Below, in pieces: positions 33,201 through 50,495 of a stretch of DNA of 64,000 nt (its first letter is position 1; every line of letters starts with the position of its first letter). The position numbers were made by a program, and so were the translations under genes. Source of the DNA: Morella rubra (taxonomy: Eukaryota; Streptophyta; Magnoliopsida; Fagales; Myricaceae); the NCBI GenBank assembly GCA_003952965.2, contig CM025854.1, positions 30,293,825 through 30,357,824 on the forward strand, given 5' to 3'. The notes beneath the pieces were generated by a model. The model had not been told where the DNA came from, searched no databases, and was given only the letters and a program-made list of their open reading frames with translations.

Positions 33201-35162
33201 GCTCAAGAATAATGGAATGACTCCTGATGTCTTCATCGCGATGCAAGCTATGAGGTATATGACTGTTGATGGCTAACTACAAAGTAATTATTTTTTGAAA
33301 TGAGCTGTGGACTTCCTTAGATGCAGCAAATAGTTCTATAGATGCATGACACATGCGTATGAGAGTTGTGTTGGCATCCTTTTTTTTGGTGGCCTTTATT
33401 TTTTTGGGAGGAGGGTTGGGGGGTGTTAAGTAGTTTGGGTCTCTGTTTTGTCTGTGTGCATACAATAGAGGGGGCTCTTGATGTTTGATTCTTTAATTTG
33501 CAGGTGTTATCTACATTCCGGGGATATTGATCATGCTGTTAAAACTTTTGAAGACTTCATCAATTCAGGGAAGCCTCCTGCAGCGGAACTCTATGTGGTC
33601 AGTTTATTGACAAATACAATTTCTGGAATATGCTAATATATATCTGCATTGTCATCAAAGTAATTTGTGTGAAGACCAGCTTTTATTCTCTAGATATAGG
33701 ACACATATTCTTTCAACATTTTCACCCTTCTGTAGATTTCCTGATCTCCTCACATATCTACTCATGTTTGTTGGGAGCAATGAAAAACTGTATGGATGCC
33801 ATTATGTATCTGCAATTGGACATTTCCTGGGGTTAAGTATATTATTAAGTCAATAGCAATTTTCTCCAGTCCACTGCTGTAATTTGTTTACCCTATGCCT
33901 TTCAAAAGCTGTTGACACTATTTTACCAAACCACATAAATTTATTAAGAAACATAATGTTTTACACGCAAACATACAGCCTTGATTTGCATCTATTTAAT
34001 TCAAGATCAGTATTGCAAATGCAGTATATGGATGTTAAGTACTGTATCTATGTGGTTGTAGACACTTGCGGAGGGAGCCATGATTGGGTATACTACGAAG
34101 GGAATGCAAGTTGCTCAAGACGCGCTGGTATGGTTGAGTTAATGTAGCTTTCGGATTGTGTTCCTGACCATTATTGTTGTCTTGAGCTTTATTATTCAAT
34201 ACGTGTTATGTATGCTCTAATGCAGGTACAGATGAATTCCAGGCGCTTCTTCTTGAGCACAAAAATGGGTAGTGATCTCCTACTTGCAGCTTCTGGAGAA
34301 AAGGTATGCAAATACTTTGCTAATTGCTTGATTACATTCCTGCGGTTGGTTGCTAGGGAATAGAGATCCTGTTAGTTGGCCTGGTTCTATGTGCTCTCTA
34401 TTTTTCTTTCTTGCTATATATTTTGGTTTATGCTCTCTACTCTATGTTCCAGTTGACCTGTTAATATTTCCTTGCAGACTGGTGGATATACCGTTGCGAA
34501 CTATATATGGGATCTGATGCAAGCTCGGAAAATTTTTCCTTCGCTTCCTGCTGTTGAAGCGTATTACAAGGGTTTGAAGGTGAGTTTCTTGCCTGAGAAT
34601 ATATTAGAAACTTTAATTTGTGATTTGTGATTTGTCTGTTTGTTTCTATTTAAACTGCATTTTTTACCCCAAGTTCCAAAGAAATCAGACTTTGGGTAGA
34701 CTCTCTGAGATAGGAAGTCTTATTTGAGCAGTGAGGAATAATCCAGAAGAGGGCATAGGGATCATTGCTTGGCATGTGTGAGGCATTTTTCATATATCCT
34801 GAAAATAAATAAATGAACTCTGATTGTTTTCAAAATAACATCATCGGAAGTTGAAATGCTTCGTACGAGAGAGGGCATCTGGTGGGTTTTCCAACCTTCT
34901 TCAATTTTTGTTAAAAAGTCTCAAATTTCGTGCTTTGGGCTCTGAATGCATGCAAATTCTAGGAATTGCTTCTCTGTCTCTAGCCAAGTAGGTTCTGGTA
35001 TAAGCCAGATTTCAAGTAAATATTGGAGTTAGGTTTGTATTCATGACTGCTTCCCCGTATTGTTTATGGATTCAGGAACGTGAGATCCCCGAAGATGATC
35101 CACGATTGTTACAAGTTTCTCGGACTTACGACAACCTTCGCCTTAGATCTGGACGACCTTAG
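30205..35162 (+). CDS. Pentatricopeptide repeat protein, mitochondrial (At4g35850-like)
   Basis: Twelve exons (30205-30374, 30490-30652, 31111-31176, 31285-31382, 31477-31594, 31684-31890, 33178-33254, 33504-33597, 34062-34127, 34226-34303, 34478-34579, 35076-35162) join in phase to 441 residues. PPR proteins bind organellar RNA; the RNA target is not visible here. The first 32 residues are basic with Ser and Arg and no acidic residues until EEYAKRNYANN, like a mitochondrial presequence. PPR-like helical pairs are recognisable (VNLYNTLISLCGKCKNSDLA; TFVCLLNACATAGRLDRVY). So many introns are unusual for PPR genes, but the At4g35850 class is an exception as I recall. Intron 6 contains a foldback element. 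The gene is convergent with RABB1, the same neighbour as in Arabidopsis. Confidence 0.9.
32320..32835. mobile_element. Long-TIR foldback MITE in intron 6 of the PPR gene
   Basis: The arms of about 165-190 bp are inverted copies, starting GGGGGAAAAGTCATAGT on the left and ending TATAATTTTTCCCC on the right. They share, in mirror order, TATC-AAAACGACGATTTGA, the CCGTCCAAAT segment and AAAATGACCGAAATGCCCCT. The centre is a short AT-rich spacer. An 8-bp direct repeat AAATAAAT flanks it (32312-32319 and 32836-32843), consistent with a target duplication. Long TIRs of this kind suggest a Mutator-like non-autonomous element; an 8-bp duplication would also fit hAT. It has no coding capacity. Confidence 0.75.
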
Positions 35163-35815
35163 TTGGGTGATAAGGAAAGCTCCTTCAAAGGCTATTTTGC
35201 ATGGATATTTTGATTGTACCCAACATTATTATGTTTTGAAGCAAGAGATATATAACTTCAAATATTTATACCGGTCCAATCCTCCGTTTTAGTAAAGATC
35301 ATCGCTGCGACTGTTCTCTGATTAATTAATTTAAGAAGTGGAACATGTTCCGACGGCACGTACTCGATTTCACATCTTTTATATTTCTCAGACATTCATG
35401 GGCTTATACACGCCCACTGCCAAAAAAACGTCTGAAAGTGTGAGTAAAGGACTCGTGACGGTAGAAAATTCTCTTTGTGCTTGGCAGTTTTCGGTCAACG
35501 AACATCCTTAATTGAACCCAAGTTTTGGCGTTAACATATCTGTCTATACAGGCGGGGGTTCTAACCTGTAGGGTCCGACGCTATAGCTGCCTTCTGTAAC
35601 GCTAAGGGTGTGGATCTATCTTTGAGCACTTGGGAAGCTGTGATTGACTAACAGAACAACCAAATCGGTTCCAAGAGCAGTTGCGATCAAATTCTATACA
35701 TCTTGATGTTTTTCATAAGGACATGACAGTTTAAAAGTGTGTTTATAGCAGGGACGACGAAAAGAAGAAATTAATTGCACAGAAGGATCAAACACACAAG
35801 CTTTTTGTGATTCAA
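35163..35815. other. Convergent spacer between PPR and RABB1
   Basis: It holds the 3' flanks of both genes; no repeat, RNA gene or further coding frame was seen. Confidence 0.5.
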
Positions 35816-38229
<2,414 letters not shown>

Positions 38230-39686
38230 GGCCGATACGGCGTCGAGGCGGTGAAGGCTACGAGCTTGGAGCTTTTTTCAGTGCGTGCGTTTCCTCTTCT
38301 CTGCGAGGAGGAAGAAAATAAAATAGTCTTATTTGTTTGGAGAGTCGGAGACTTGCAGAAGAAAGGGAAAAAGGATCTGTTTGTAACGTAATTAATGACA
38401 AGGAGAGATGATAAAGAACACACGGCGACGTTTCGTTTACACAGGCAGACACGCCAAAACTTTGCTTGCGGATGTCCGTGCCGTGCCGGCGTGTGACACC
38501 GTGTCAAATCTTCGTCTAAGTTCGTTCAAGTGGATTATACTAATTAATCCTTCATTATTATTTTTTCTCGTCTTTTGTCATGGCCCATATCGTGGACATA
38601 GTTTCTAATTTATGGATATTTTAATTTTACTATTTTATTTACTTATCTTTTTCACCTTATCTGGAATTGAATATCTATCATTTTTATTTTATTTTTTTAC
38701 GCACGTGAAAAAAATTGAATGTCATCGTATAAGCTTTATTGAAAAAAAAAACAAAAAATAAGCTATTATCACGATATATATAATATATAAATATATCAAT
38801 CCCCTTTAGTCAATTATTTACTTCTTTAACATAGAATATGGAGACCTGGCTTTAAAGACTGTACTTCCAAGCAATTCGTATTGGTGGAGGACACTTTTTT
38901 TTCCCTTTTGTCTCTCTCCTCTTTCGGATTGCTTCAAACGCAGGCCTTTGATGGGTTATGGGTGCGCACCAAAAGGAGACTTTTTTCAAAGCAATCCTTA
39001 ATACATATATTAATATCTGAAAAAATTATCGCTAGTAAAATCCAGAAAAAGTATAAAGGACCAGCAAAACACCAAATGGGATATTCCCATTATCTTATCT
39101 TTATGAATCCCCCCCATACTGGTTTTGACAGCACGAAGAAGTGCATTTACCCAACATATGAGCCCTACAGCACTGGCTTTAATGGGTTAGCATATAGCTT
39201 TTCTCTCAATAAGTACAAGCTTGCTTTCTCTTGGAAGCAATTCCAACAGGCATGGCTATCATGTTTTGTTCAGAAAACAAGTAACTGTTGACTTCATGAA
39301 ATAAGTTTGATCAGGTTGCATCTGATCAGAAAAATCACCCTGCCCTGCATTTAAATCTTCCGCATAGACCGCTTGTCCTAACCTTCTTAATTGACAAACA
39401 TCACACTTCCAAGGTAAACGCTTTACTTTTCAAGATTGCATAATATAATTAATAGAAACTATGAAGTACGAACAAGAGGCAGAATTTAAACTGATTGAGA
39501 TCCGACATTAACTGAATACTTTTCTTCCCAGCCCCATGGGAGTTTGGAGAGCAAAATCCATGGCACGTTAATACTGTGATTTTGAAACTCGATACTGAAA
39601 ACGATATCAGCATTTCAATTAAACAATCTTTTTTAATGTAACTTGCAAACACAAATCAAACCCATATGCTGAGTTTAGGATGGTTT
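38230..39686. other. Spacer between RABB1 start and PBB1 3' end
   Basis: Apart from the RABB1 promoter, it holds AT-rich DNA and a 136-codon open frame on the plus strand (38881-39291) without recognisable motifs or partner exons, which I do not call a gene. Confidence 0.5.
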
Positions 39687-42293
39687 TCACTCTTCCATTG
39701 CATCTCCACCTTCAATCACTTCTACCTTCTCCTTCAATGGCGTGATCTTTGTTAAGAGAATTTCTGTAAACAAAGCAAACAAAACATAGTCAACCAAACC
39801 GTCGCTAATTTCAAAAGGAGTGAGTACCGTATTCCGAAACAAGCACAAAACAAAAGGGGCTGTATGTGTCAAATCTGTCTTTGCTTCGACCAAGTAATGC
39901 AGACCGAATAATAAGACTTCAAAATTAAACCTCCTAGCTAAGAGTTCAAACATTTTTTTTTGATAAGCAAGCCAATCTTATTAGAAAAAGTGATAGCAGT
40001 ACAAGGGACTATACCGAAATCACTTAGTTCAACATGAAATGTTGGAAAAAAGCATAACTTGCATATTATAAAGACAGTAATAACGCTAGTTTGACAATAC
40101 TATTTTTCAGCAGTCAAATACCCAAGCCCAGCGAGCCATAAATTCAAGTGCAAGGTTTGTATGCTAGGGATGTAGCCACAAGTATGTATACTAAATAGCA
40201 TGTTGCAGTATGTCACTGACCAGTCTTCTTAGGAAAGGAAAAGCCTTTTGGGTTGACATAGGTACGAGGATTGGGCGACAGATGGTTTCTGAGGTACTCT
40301 TTGTTCCCCTGTGCCAGCAATTCAAGATGAGATACTTGCATCAGAATTAGATTAAGACTTATTTTTTCCAGAAAACAGCTAGGGGAAACTTGCGATCAAA
40401 CAACTAACCTTGGTTATCACACAAACGTCAACGTTGCTTCCACTTCCCAGATCATTAAATATCCCAGAACATATGGCTTCAACAACAATATTTATTCCTT
40501 CCTCCCTCTGCACCGCACCAAGGAGAAGGGGGAAATGCAAATTAGAGAACAGATGAGCATTTCAGATTCAATTAAAAGATGTTGAAGGAGGATGCAAGTT
40601 TTGACAACACCACGCCTTTCTTCTACAGTCACTAATATACCATATTAACCATCTTGACAGTTGTAACAGACCTCCAACAATCTAAGTACATAGAATTAGG
40701 AGATAGAAAGGTAATCACTCATTCTAAAAGATGACCAAGGTGCGTAGGATATATTGCGGTCGTCCCTATCCTAGTAATACTCCAACAAAGTGCTAATCTG
40801 CTTCCACAAACTCTACAACTAATAACATACTAACTTACAGTCAAGCCTTCTCTGTACTTGGACTCGAATATGGCCATAGCTGCAAGTGAACCAGATCCCA
40901 TTGTTGCATATGGCAGCGTGTCAGTTGATCCATGGGGATATATCTGCAAAAATAAATGGATGTAATCATCAGAAATCAACTAATCAATCGAGCAAGAAAA
41001 AATCTTTGCCTACTTTAAATTCCAGAGACTGAACTCACAGTATGCAGATGAGGTCCTGTAATATCAACTCCACCAAGAACCAAAGCAGCTTGGACATGCC
41101 CTTGGTAGCTGGCTACCATCTCGACAAGTTAGAATAGATGCGTTTATTTAAAGAAAGGAGAAGTGTTAGAAACAAATGAAACTTAACTTGAAAAGGTGCT
41201 TCTTAAGAAGGGTCAGAGCCGTAACAACCCTTGATTCTCGACCAGTATGGTAGCGATGCAGTTGCAGCTGTGAGCTGACCATGTCTAAAGTAAGAAAATC
41301 CCAAAGCAGTGGATTAGCATGGTGGGAAGAGGATGATCAAACAATTTTATATTCCTCACGTTTCCAACAGCCATGAGGTTATAAAGAACAAGAGTGTAAC
41401 CATTAAACTTCACCCCAACAAATACCTGTCACTGCCTCTGTATCAGCAGCAGTTCCTGCTCCACAGCAATAAATGTTTGGTGCCATATAATGAATCTTTT
41501 CACAGTTCTTATCACAAACAATGGGTCCTTCGGTAGCTCTTGTATCTGCTCCAAGAATGACCCCATCCTGAGTACAATATTGAAAAAGAACAGAATATAA
41601 CTATATGAGTTGGGGAAGGAGTCTCTGTTTCAATACAATAGTAAAGAGAACAAAGAATACAATCGATGAAACAACAAATAAAAGCCTATACACAGTTCTT
41701 GAGAACCCATGAACCTGGCTGGTGGGGATCTACTAATTCCAGATAGGGAGCGTAGGGCAGAGTTCATAATATTCTAGATCGTATACATCTTCATAAACGG
41801 CTGTTATATAATTCACAACCATACTTTCCTGGCAGTTTTCTAAAGAACCCACTAGTTCTTAATGATTGAAGAAAAGAAACAAGCACATTTTTCATTTCAA
41901 TGGTCACAGAAAATGAATGTGTTGGAATGTACCATTACATGCCACCTTGCAAACCACGTAATATCTGTTCATAGAATTTCATTTGGTGAATCTAGCATCA
42001 ATATGGTTCACTTCAATGACTGCGTATGTTTCTATAAAGAATGACTCAATCTTCAAACAACCAACTAATATTTCCAGCATAATATTTCATACCTAAACAG
42101 AAAACCATCTAAAACATATATAAAAACACAGTGCGAAAAACAGTCATACCTGGAAAATCAAACCAACAATTGTAGTCCCTGTCTTCCTAAAAGATGGTGG
42201 CTGAACTCCCTTGTTGGCAAGCATATCATTTCTTCTGCAGAGGTCAAAACTAAATCCGCCCTTGTGAGGAAGGTCTACAGTGGAATTAGCCAT
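39687..42293 (-). CDS. PBB1: 20S proteasome beta-2 subunit (PBB1/PBB2)
   Basis: Eight exons, 42293-42150, 41567-41426, 41284-41188, 41108-41039, 40943-40839, 40507-40409, 40308-40221 and 39763-39687, join in phase to 273 residues, the length of Arabidopsis PBB1. Beta-2 is the trypsin-like protease of the 20S core. The propeptide ends at Gly39, exposing the catalytic Thr40 in GTTIVG. Other family marks are [73 protein letters not shown] and the C-terminal [13 protein letters not shown]. The donor of exon 3 (GTTAAG) and the acceptor of exon 4 split an Asn codon, which still gives the conserved [11 protein letters not shown]. The gene is complete and looks functional. Confidence 0.97.
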
Positions 42294-43602
42294 GTGAAAG
42301 CTTCAACTAAACCTGCAAATAGAAAGCAAAAAAGATTTAACACGCCCAATGCACGTGAAAAAACCAAAATACCAGAACAAAAATCACTAAAACAAAACAT
42401 AAAATTTCACGTTTTTAATGTTTCCGTGTTACATGGTTGAAACAATCTCTGCCAAACTAAGCCAAAACAATTGTACGGAGTTCAGCCGAGGATGAATTTT
42501 TTGTAGGATTCCCCCAGCCCAATATAAAGAAAACCCTAAAATCTGCCTCCTAATTTCCTAAGCAACCAAATGGGTCATATCAGATTCTGGTTTAGAGAAA
42601 CCCTGCTTTTTAATAAACCCAAATCAAGGACAACATAGCAAGCTCAAGCCCTCCAGTTTTCCAGACCAAAACCCGTAACTTTTTTTTCTCGCGAATTAGT
42701 TATAAGTTTAAGTCCAAACTGAGTAATCAGCAAAAACGTTAGGTTGATCACTTGAAAGGAACAGGATCCCAAAAAATACGTTGAAAATGCTGATATTTGC
42801 GCACTTTTATTTTAAGATTCATAAATGTTAAGAAGGTGAACATAAATCATAAAATCACATAAAGAGAGCAAAAGTCCCCGTGGAATCGAAAGATCGAAAT
42901 CTGGGAGCTAACGCTAACAAATAAGAAGAAGGATGAGAGGCGAGAGAGGGAAGATTACCTGAAGGTGCGTAAACCCACTCGCAGAGCAAAATCGACTTCA
43001 CTGAATATTAACGGAAGCGAAGAGGAGAGCTGTGGACGAGTTTGAGCTTTTAGATCTTTCTATTTCTTAAACTTTGCCCGTAAAAATTTATAATAACTCA
43101 TTTATTGCCATTCTGTTATGATTAAATGATAATTAGGATAATATAAGCAATAATACCAACAATAGAACAAAATTAGAAAATTCAAAATATACACCCAAAA
43201 ACTTTTTTTTAGCTCGGTATATATTTTACATTAAACTTATTCTAACCGATAATGATAATCAAAGAGATATATATATATACCCGTAAAAATTGATAATAAC
43301 CTACTTAGGATTTTATCTAAAAATATTGGGAAACATGTCGTATGCCCATCATTATGAACAAAAATTAATATAATTGCGATATTATATTAATAAAAAAATA
43401 TTGAGAAATGTCATCCTATGCCTCATAAATATTGGGAAAGTATGCTCATGTCTATGGAAAAAATTAATAAAATTAGATGTTATATTAATAAAAAATATTG
43501 AGAAATGTCATCTTACGCCTTATATGGTAAAAATTAATCCGCCCCTCAAATTTCGATCTACATTTGGATATTTTTCTTTCCTTTTTGCTTTCTCTTTTTA
43601 AG

Positions 43603-43634
<32 letters not shown>

Positions 43635-44424
43635 ATTTTTTAATTTTCATACAAAGATCATATAATTTGGTCTATTTGGTCTATAATTTCCCTTAAACCA
43701 TAGAAAAGAGATTTTTTGAGATTTTGAAAGAGATATATAACTATTTGGTCTTTGGATTTTAACCCATTTTAATAAATAGTCATTGTGTTTTCAAATTGGT
43801 CATAAAAGTTCTTAAGTTTGCAATTTTTATCAAACTAGTCATTTTGTTAAACTTCTATCTATAAAGTTAACGATTCACATACTAATTCCAATACACATGT
43901 CAACTAAAACTAAAATAATGTGATTTATAATTTTTCTAAGTTTTTTGTTCATAATTTTTCCTTTTTTGTTTTTTAAAAGATAAAACAAACAAATTATTTA
44001 AATTATTTTAAAAAAAAAATAAAAAAAAAATTTAAAAATTTACAAGTCACGTTATTTTAGTTTTTGGTGTGTGAACTTATGATTGGAGATAATATCTAAA
44101 CCATTAGTTTTGAAAATGAAATTTTAAGAGGACTTTTTTGGAAAAAAAAATTGTAAACTCAGGGACTTTTATGATCAAGTTAAAAATCGAAGAACAATTC
44201 ATTTAAAAGGGACAAAACCTAAGAATGAAATGAGCACTTAACCCATTTTGTAAATAGTCATTTACACAAAAAGAGAATTTGTAAAGAGTTATTAGGACGA
44301 TGTTGATGACTGAGTTTGGAAAGCACCTTAATAACTAATTCAACGACTGAGCTTATCGATTTCACTGGTAATGCCAGGTACTCTTACTATTTTGCTAATT
44401 GGTCCTCTGATCTTTAGAGTAACC

Positions 44425-44463
<39 letters not shown>

Positions 44464-44704
44464 GTTTGGGATCGATGTTTGTTGTAATTAGTAAGAGAGT
44501 GGTGGAAGCTAGAAAGCAACGTCGAATTTACTGCAATAACTGTAGGATATTACATTCACGTGCCACATGCACCTTTTATTGAACACCAAGGAGATCACAA
44601 GGTCGTTCCTTTTGATCCAAAGAAGCCCTTCTCATACCACTGGGCACTGAGGCCACAACTTTTTTGGTGCTTAATTAGTGCTCAAAGTTCCCATGAGATC
44701 ATCA
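42294..44704. other. Spacer between PBB1 start and CYP724 3' end; foldback element and microsatellites
   Basis: Positions 42300-43050 are the PBB1 leader and promoter side. 43598-43631 carries a compound CT/AC microsatellite, 43740-44235 a large foldback, and 44427-44461 a GA run. No gene was seen. The open frame at 44560-44820 on the plus strand is the shadow of the CYP724 last exon. Confidence 0.5.
43740..44235. mobile_element. Foldback MITE of about 500 bp
   Basis: Arms of about 200 bp are inverted, diverged copies. Left GGTCATAAAAGTTCTTAAGT mirrors right ACTCAGGGACTTTTATGATC; left AACTAAAACTAAAATAATGT mirrors right ACGTTATTTTAGTTTTTGGT. The centre is A/T-rich and non-coding. The ends are approximate. 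Confidence 0.55.
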
Positions 44705-48046
<3,342 letters not shown>

Positions 48047-50495
48047 AGTTCCTTATAATATAAGTTGCTGAAGAAATTCACCCGCTTGTCTCGAGGCGCG
48101 CCCTTCCAGGTTGCAGCGCTAATGACGGGTTTCTTCTCTTGACTTGCTAATTTATAAGCGGCAGCCCATCGAACAGTACCAACCTAATTAGATTCTGTCT
48201 TAACAATATTTTTCTAGATAAAATTAAAGACTAAATATAGAGAGAGTTTTATTGTATGACCTAGTTTGGCTCCAAGAGAAATTAGGGGGCAGGCCGCGAG
48301 ACAGATGGTATAACCATGCATAGAGTACTGGTCTTTATAATACTTACCGGTTCTAGATCAGCAACAGCCAACAGATACACCTTTTTTTTTTTTTTTTGGG
48401 TAACTACAACAGATATACTTTTCCTTTTTGGGTAACTATAACAGAATAACATATATACTTTTACCTAATTGGTCAAATTATAATGTTCGCTTTAGTATTT
48501 AAATATAATATTTAATACCTTATCATATATAATGTCTCATTTAAGTTATATATATATGTTAGCCTCCCACGGATGGCTGTCGAGTTATTGCAATAATGTT
48601 GACATTTAATTAATTTTTGCCATTACTATATATATCGTATGTACTTGAAAAATAAAAGTCAAGAGCAGGAAGGTACTGCATGAATGATCAGATTCCCTCC
48701 CAACATAAAAATTAGAAAGAACAGTAGGGCTTATTAAGAGCTCACCTAACCTCCCTAGACCAAAAAAGCTTACCAATTTGCTTTCAATGTCAAACATTAT
48801 TTTAGTTTACCCTACCTAATATTCCAAAAAGACTCATTGAAACGGCTTTGATCTATCTCAAACAACCTTTCAATTAATGCGTATATGTGTGCTTACTACA
48901 AAGCCTAGCAGAAGTTGTAGTGGGATGCTTCAACGCCTACTAAAGAAAAAATGAGGACATGTTCCCTAAAGGACAGCAAACAGGGGGACATTCCGGATGA
49001 AATTCTACGACTTTTGAAACCCATAGAGAACAAATGTTTGAAAGCCTTCATGACTAATATAAATTTTTTTTTAAAACTAGTTGTCCGAGTAGTACTTTCA
49101 CTAATTTCGGAGCTTATATTTTTTTTTTCGTCCTACATAAATCAAATAATTATCAGACAAAAAATCTTATAAGAAGCTCTAAAAAAATTGATAGCACTGC
49201 TAAGAATTATAAACTTAAAACTTTAAAATGAACAAATCATCGAGACTCAAGTCTTAACTTCTAACACGATGAGCTTGAGACAAACCCCAATTGTACTGCA
49301 GATCCTCGAGAGGTCATAAGAAGTAGAGGGGCAAGGAAAGGGACATCGGCTTACTTTGTCTGTCCTTTAACAATCTGCATGTTGCACGTGCAGTGGGCTT
49401 GGGACCCAACCCCACTTGGATGGTTGGCCTCTGGAAGTTCTACTTAATTAGCTGGATATCAATTCATACTGCAATCATGGCATTCATGCCTTTCCAAATT
49501 ATTTCAATTTTCTCAGCTTGAAATCAGTATGAACATGGACTATATCTATCTTCATCCGTGTGAACATCCACTTTTATATTATTTGAACCATTAAGCCGAC
49601 AGTGGGTTACCCTAATTAATTAACAATATGGTTGTGATATTAATATATTCTATAATTTCTTATTGGAGATTATGTGGAGAAAATTGTTGCCAATGTTGAA
49701 CTCATAGCCATCGGGTGTGAACCGGGCATATATACCTAATTACCTAATCTTATTAATTAATTCTATGATACTCTATGTTTGCAGAAAGTCATCAATTAAT
49801 TTCAAAAAAATTGTAGAATATTCTTTTAATGAGAGAAAATACGTCTCAAAACTGTATTAATCCTAGCAATTTAATTCCATTATCAATTTTCATGAACATT
49901 CGACCGATCCTCCTTTTTTTTTTTTTTTTCTCTCTCGCTTATAATTGTAGACAACCTTTTAAAAAGATAAACTCTCTTGAGTTTCTTTATGAGACCAAAT
50001 TGCACGTTTGGCTAGGCAAATCATGATTATTCTTGTCTTTTTGTAGGGGGGATTGGTGAAATTGAGCCACGAATCTCTATCCCTAATGGGACAAAATGAC
50101 TGATTGCTTTGGCGTAAAAGAGAAACCTATTGCATGCATTGTGATCAAGATTCAAGGCATGCATTGATTCATTTTGTTTTCCAAAAGCCGAGAAAGGGGG
50201 CAGAGGGTTTATATATAGGAGAAAAAATAAATAAATAGAGAATACAAAATGCCGACTACAAAAGTTCCCTCATAAGTAATTACCAAAAAAAAAAAAAAAA
50301 ATCCTTATAGTCATGTCTATATTTTCCTTTTCGGCCCAACACAATTACGTGAGAGTGACCCATCGATGCAAGTATTTTCCGCTGGCAGACGGAAACGTGG
50401 GCCTGTAGCTATAATTGGGCCCACCGACGTAGCAGTGGTCTAATGGGCTACAGTCTATCTTAGGCCCAAGTACAGCAGAAACCAATTGGATAACA
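48047..50495. other. CYP724 upstream region and spacer to the DC1 gene
   Basis: The region is AT-rich, with no gene I can support. 49130-49270 is a dispersed repeat also seen near 22.1 kb. 50096-50485 is one copy of a block duplicated at 55.0-55.4 kb, listed separately. Confidence 0.5.
50096..50485 (+). repeat. Duplicated promoter-like block, copy 1
   Basis: About 390 bp are alignable, base run after base run, with 55026-55415 in the same orientation: shared landmarks include TAAAAGAGAAACCTAT, CTACAAAAGTTCCCTCA, TTCCGCTGGCAGA and GGGTACAG/GGCTACAGTCTAT. It contains two TGGGCC site-II elements (50398-50403 and 50416-50421). It ends about 10 bp from the stop of the DC1 gene and so lies in that gene's 3' flank. 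Confidence 0.85.

Noticed and set aside
38881..39291. 136-codon open frame between RABB1 and PBB1
   Set aside because: No recognisable motif, mixed composition, no promoter or splice context; it is better treated as spacer.
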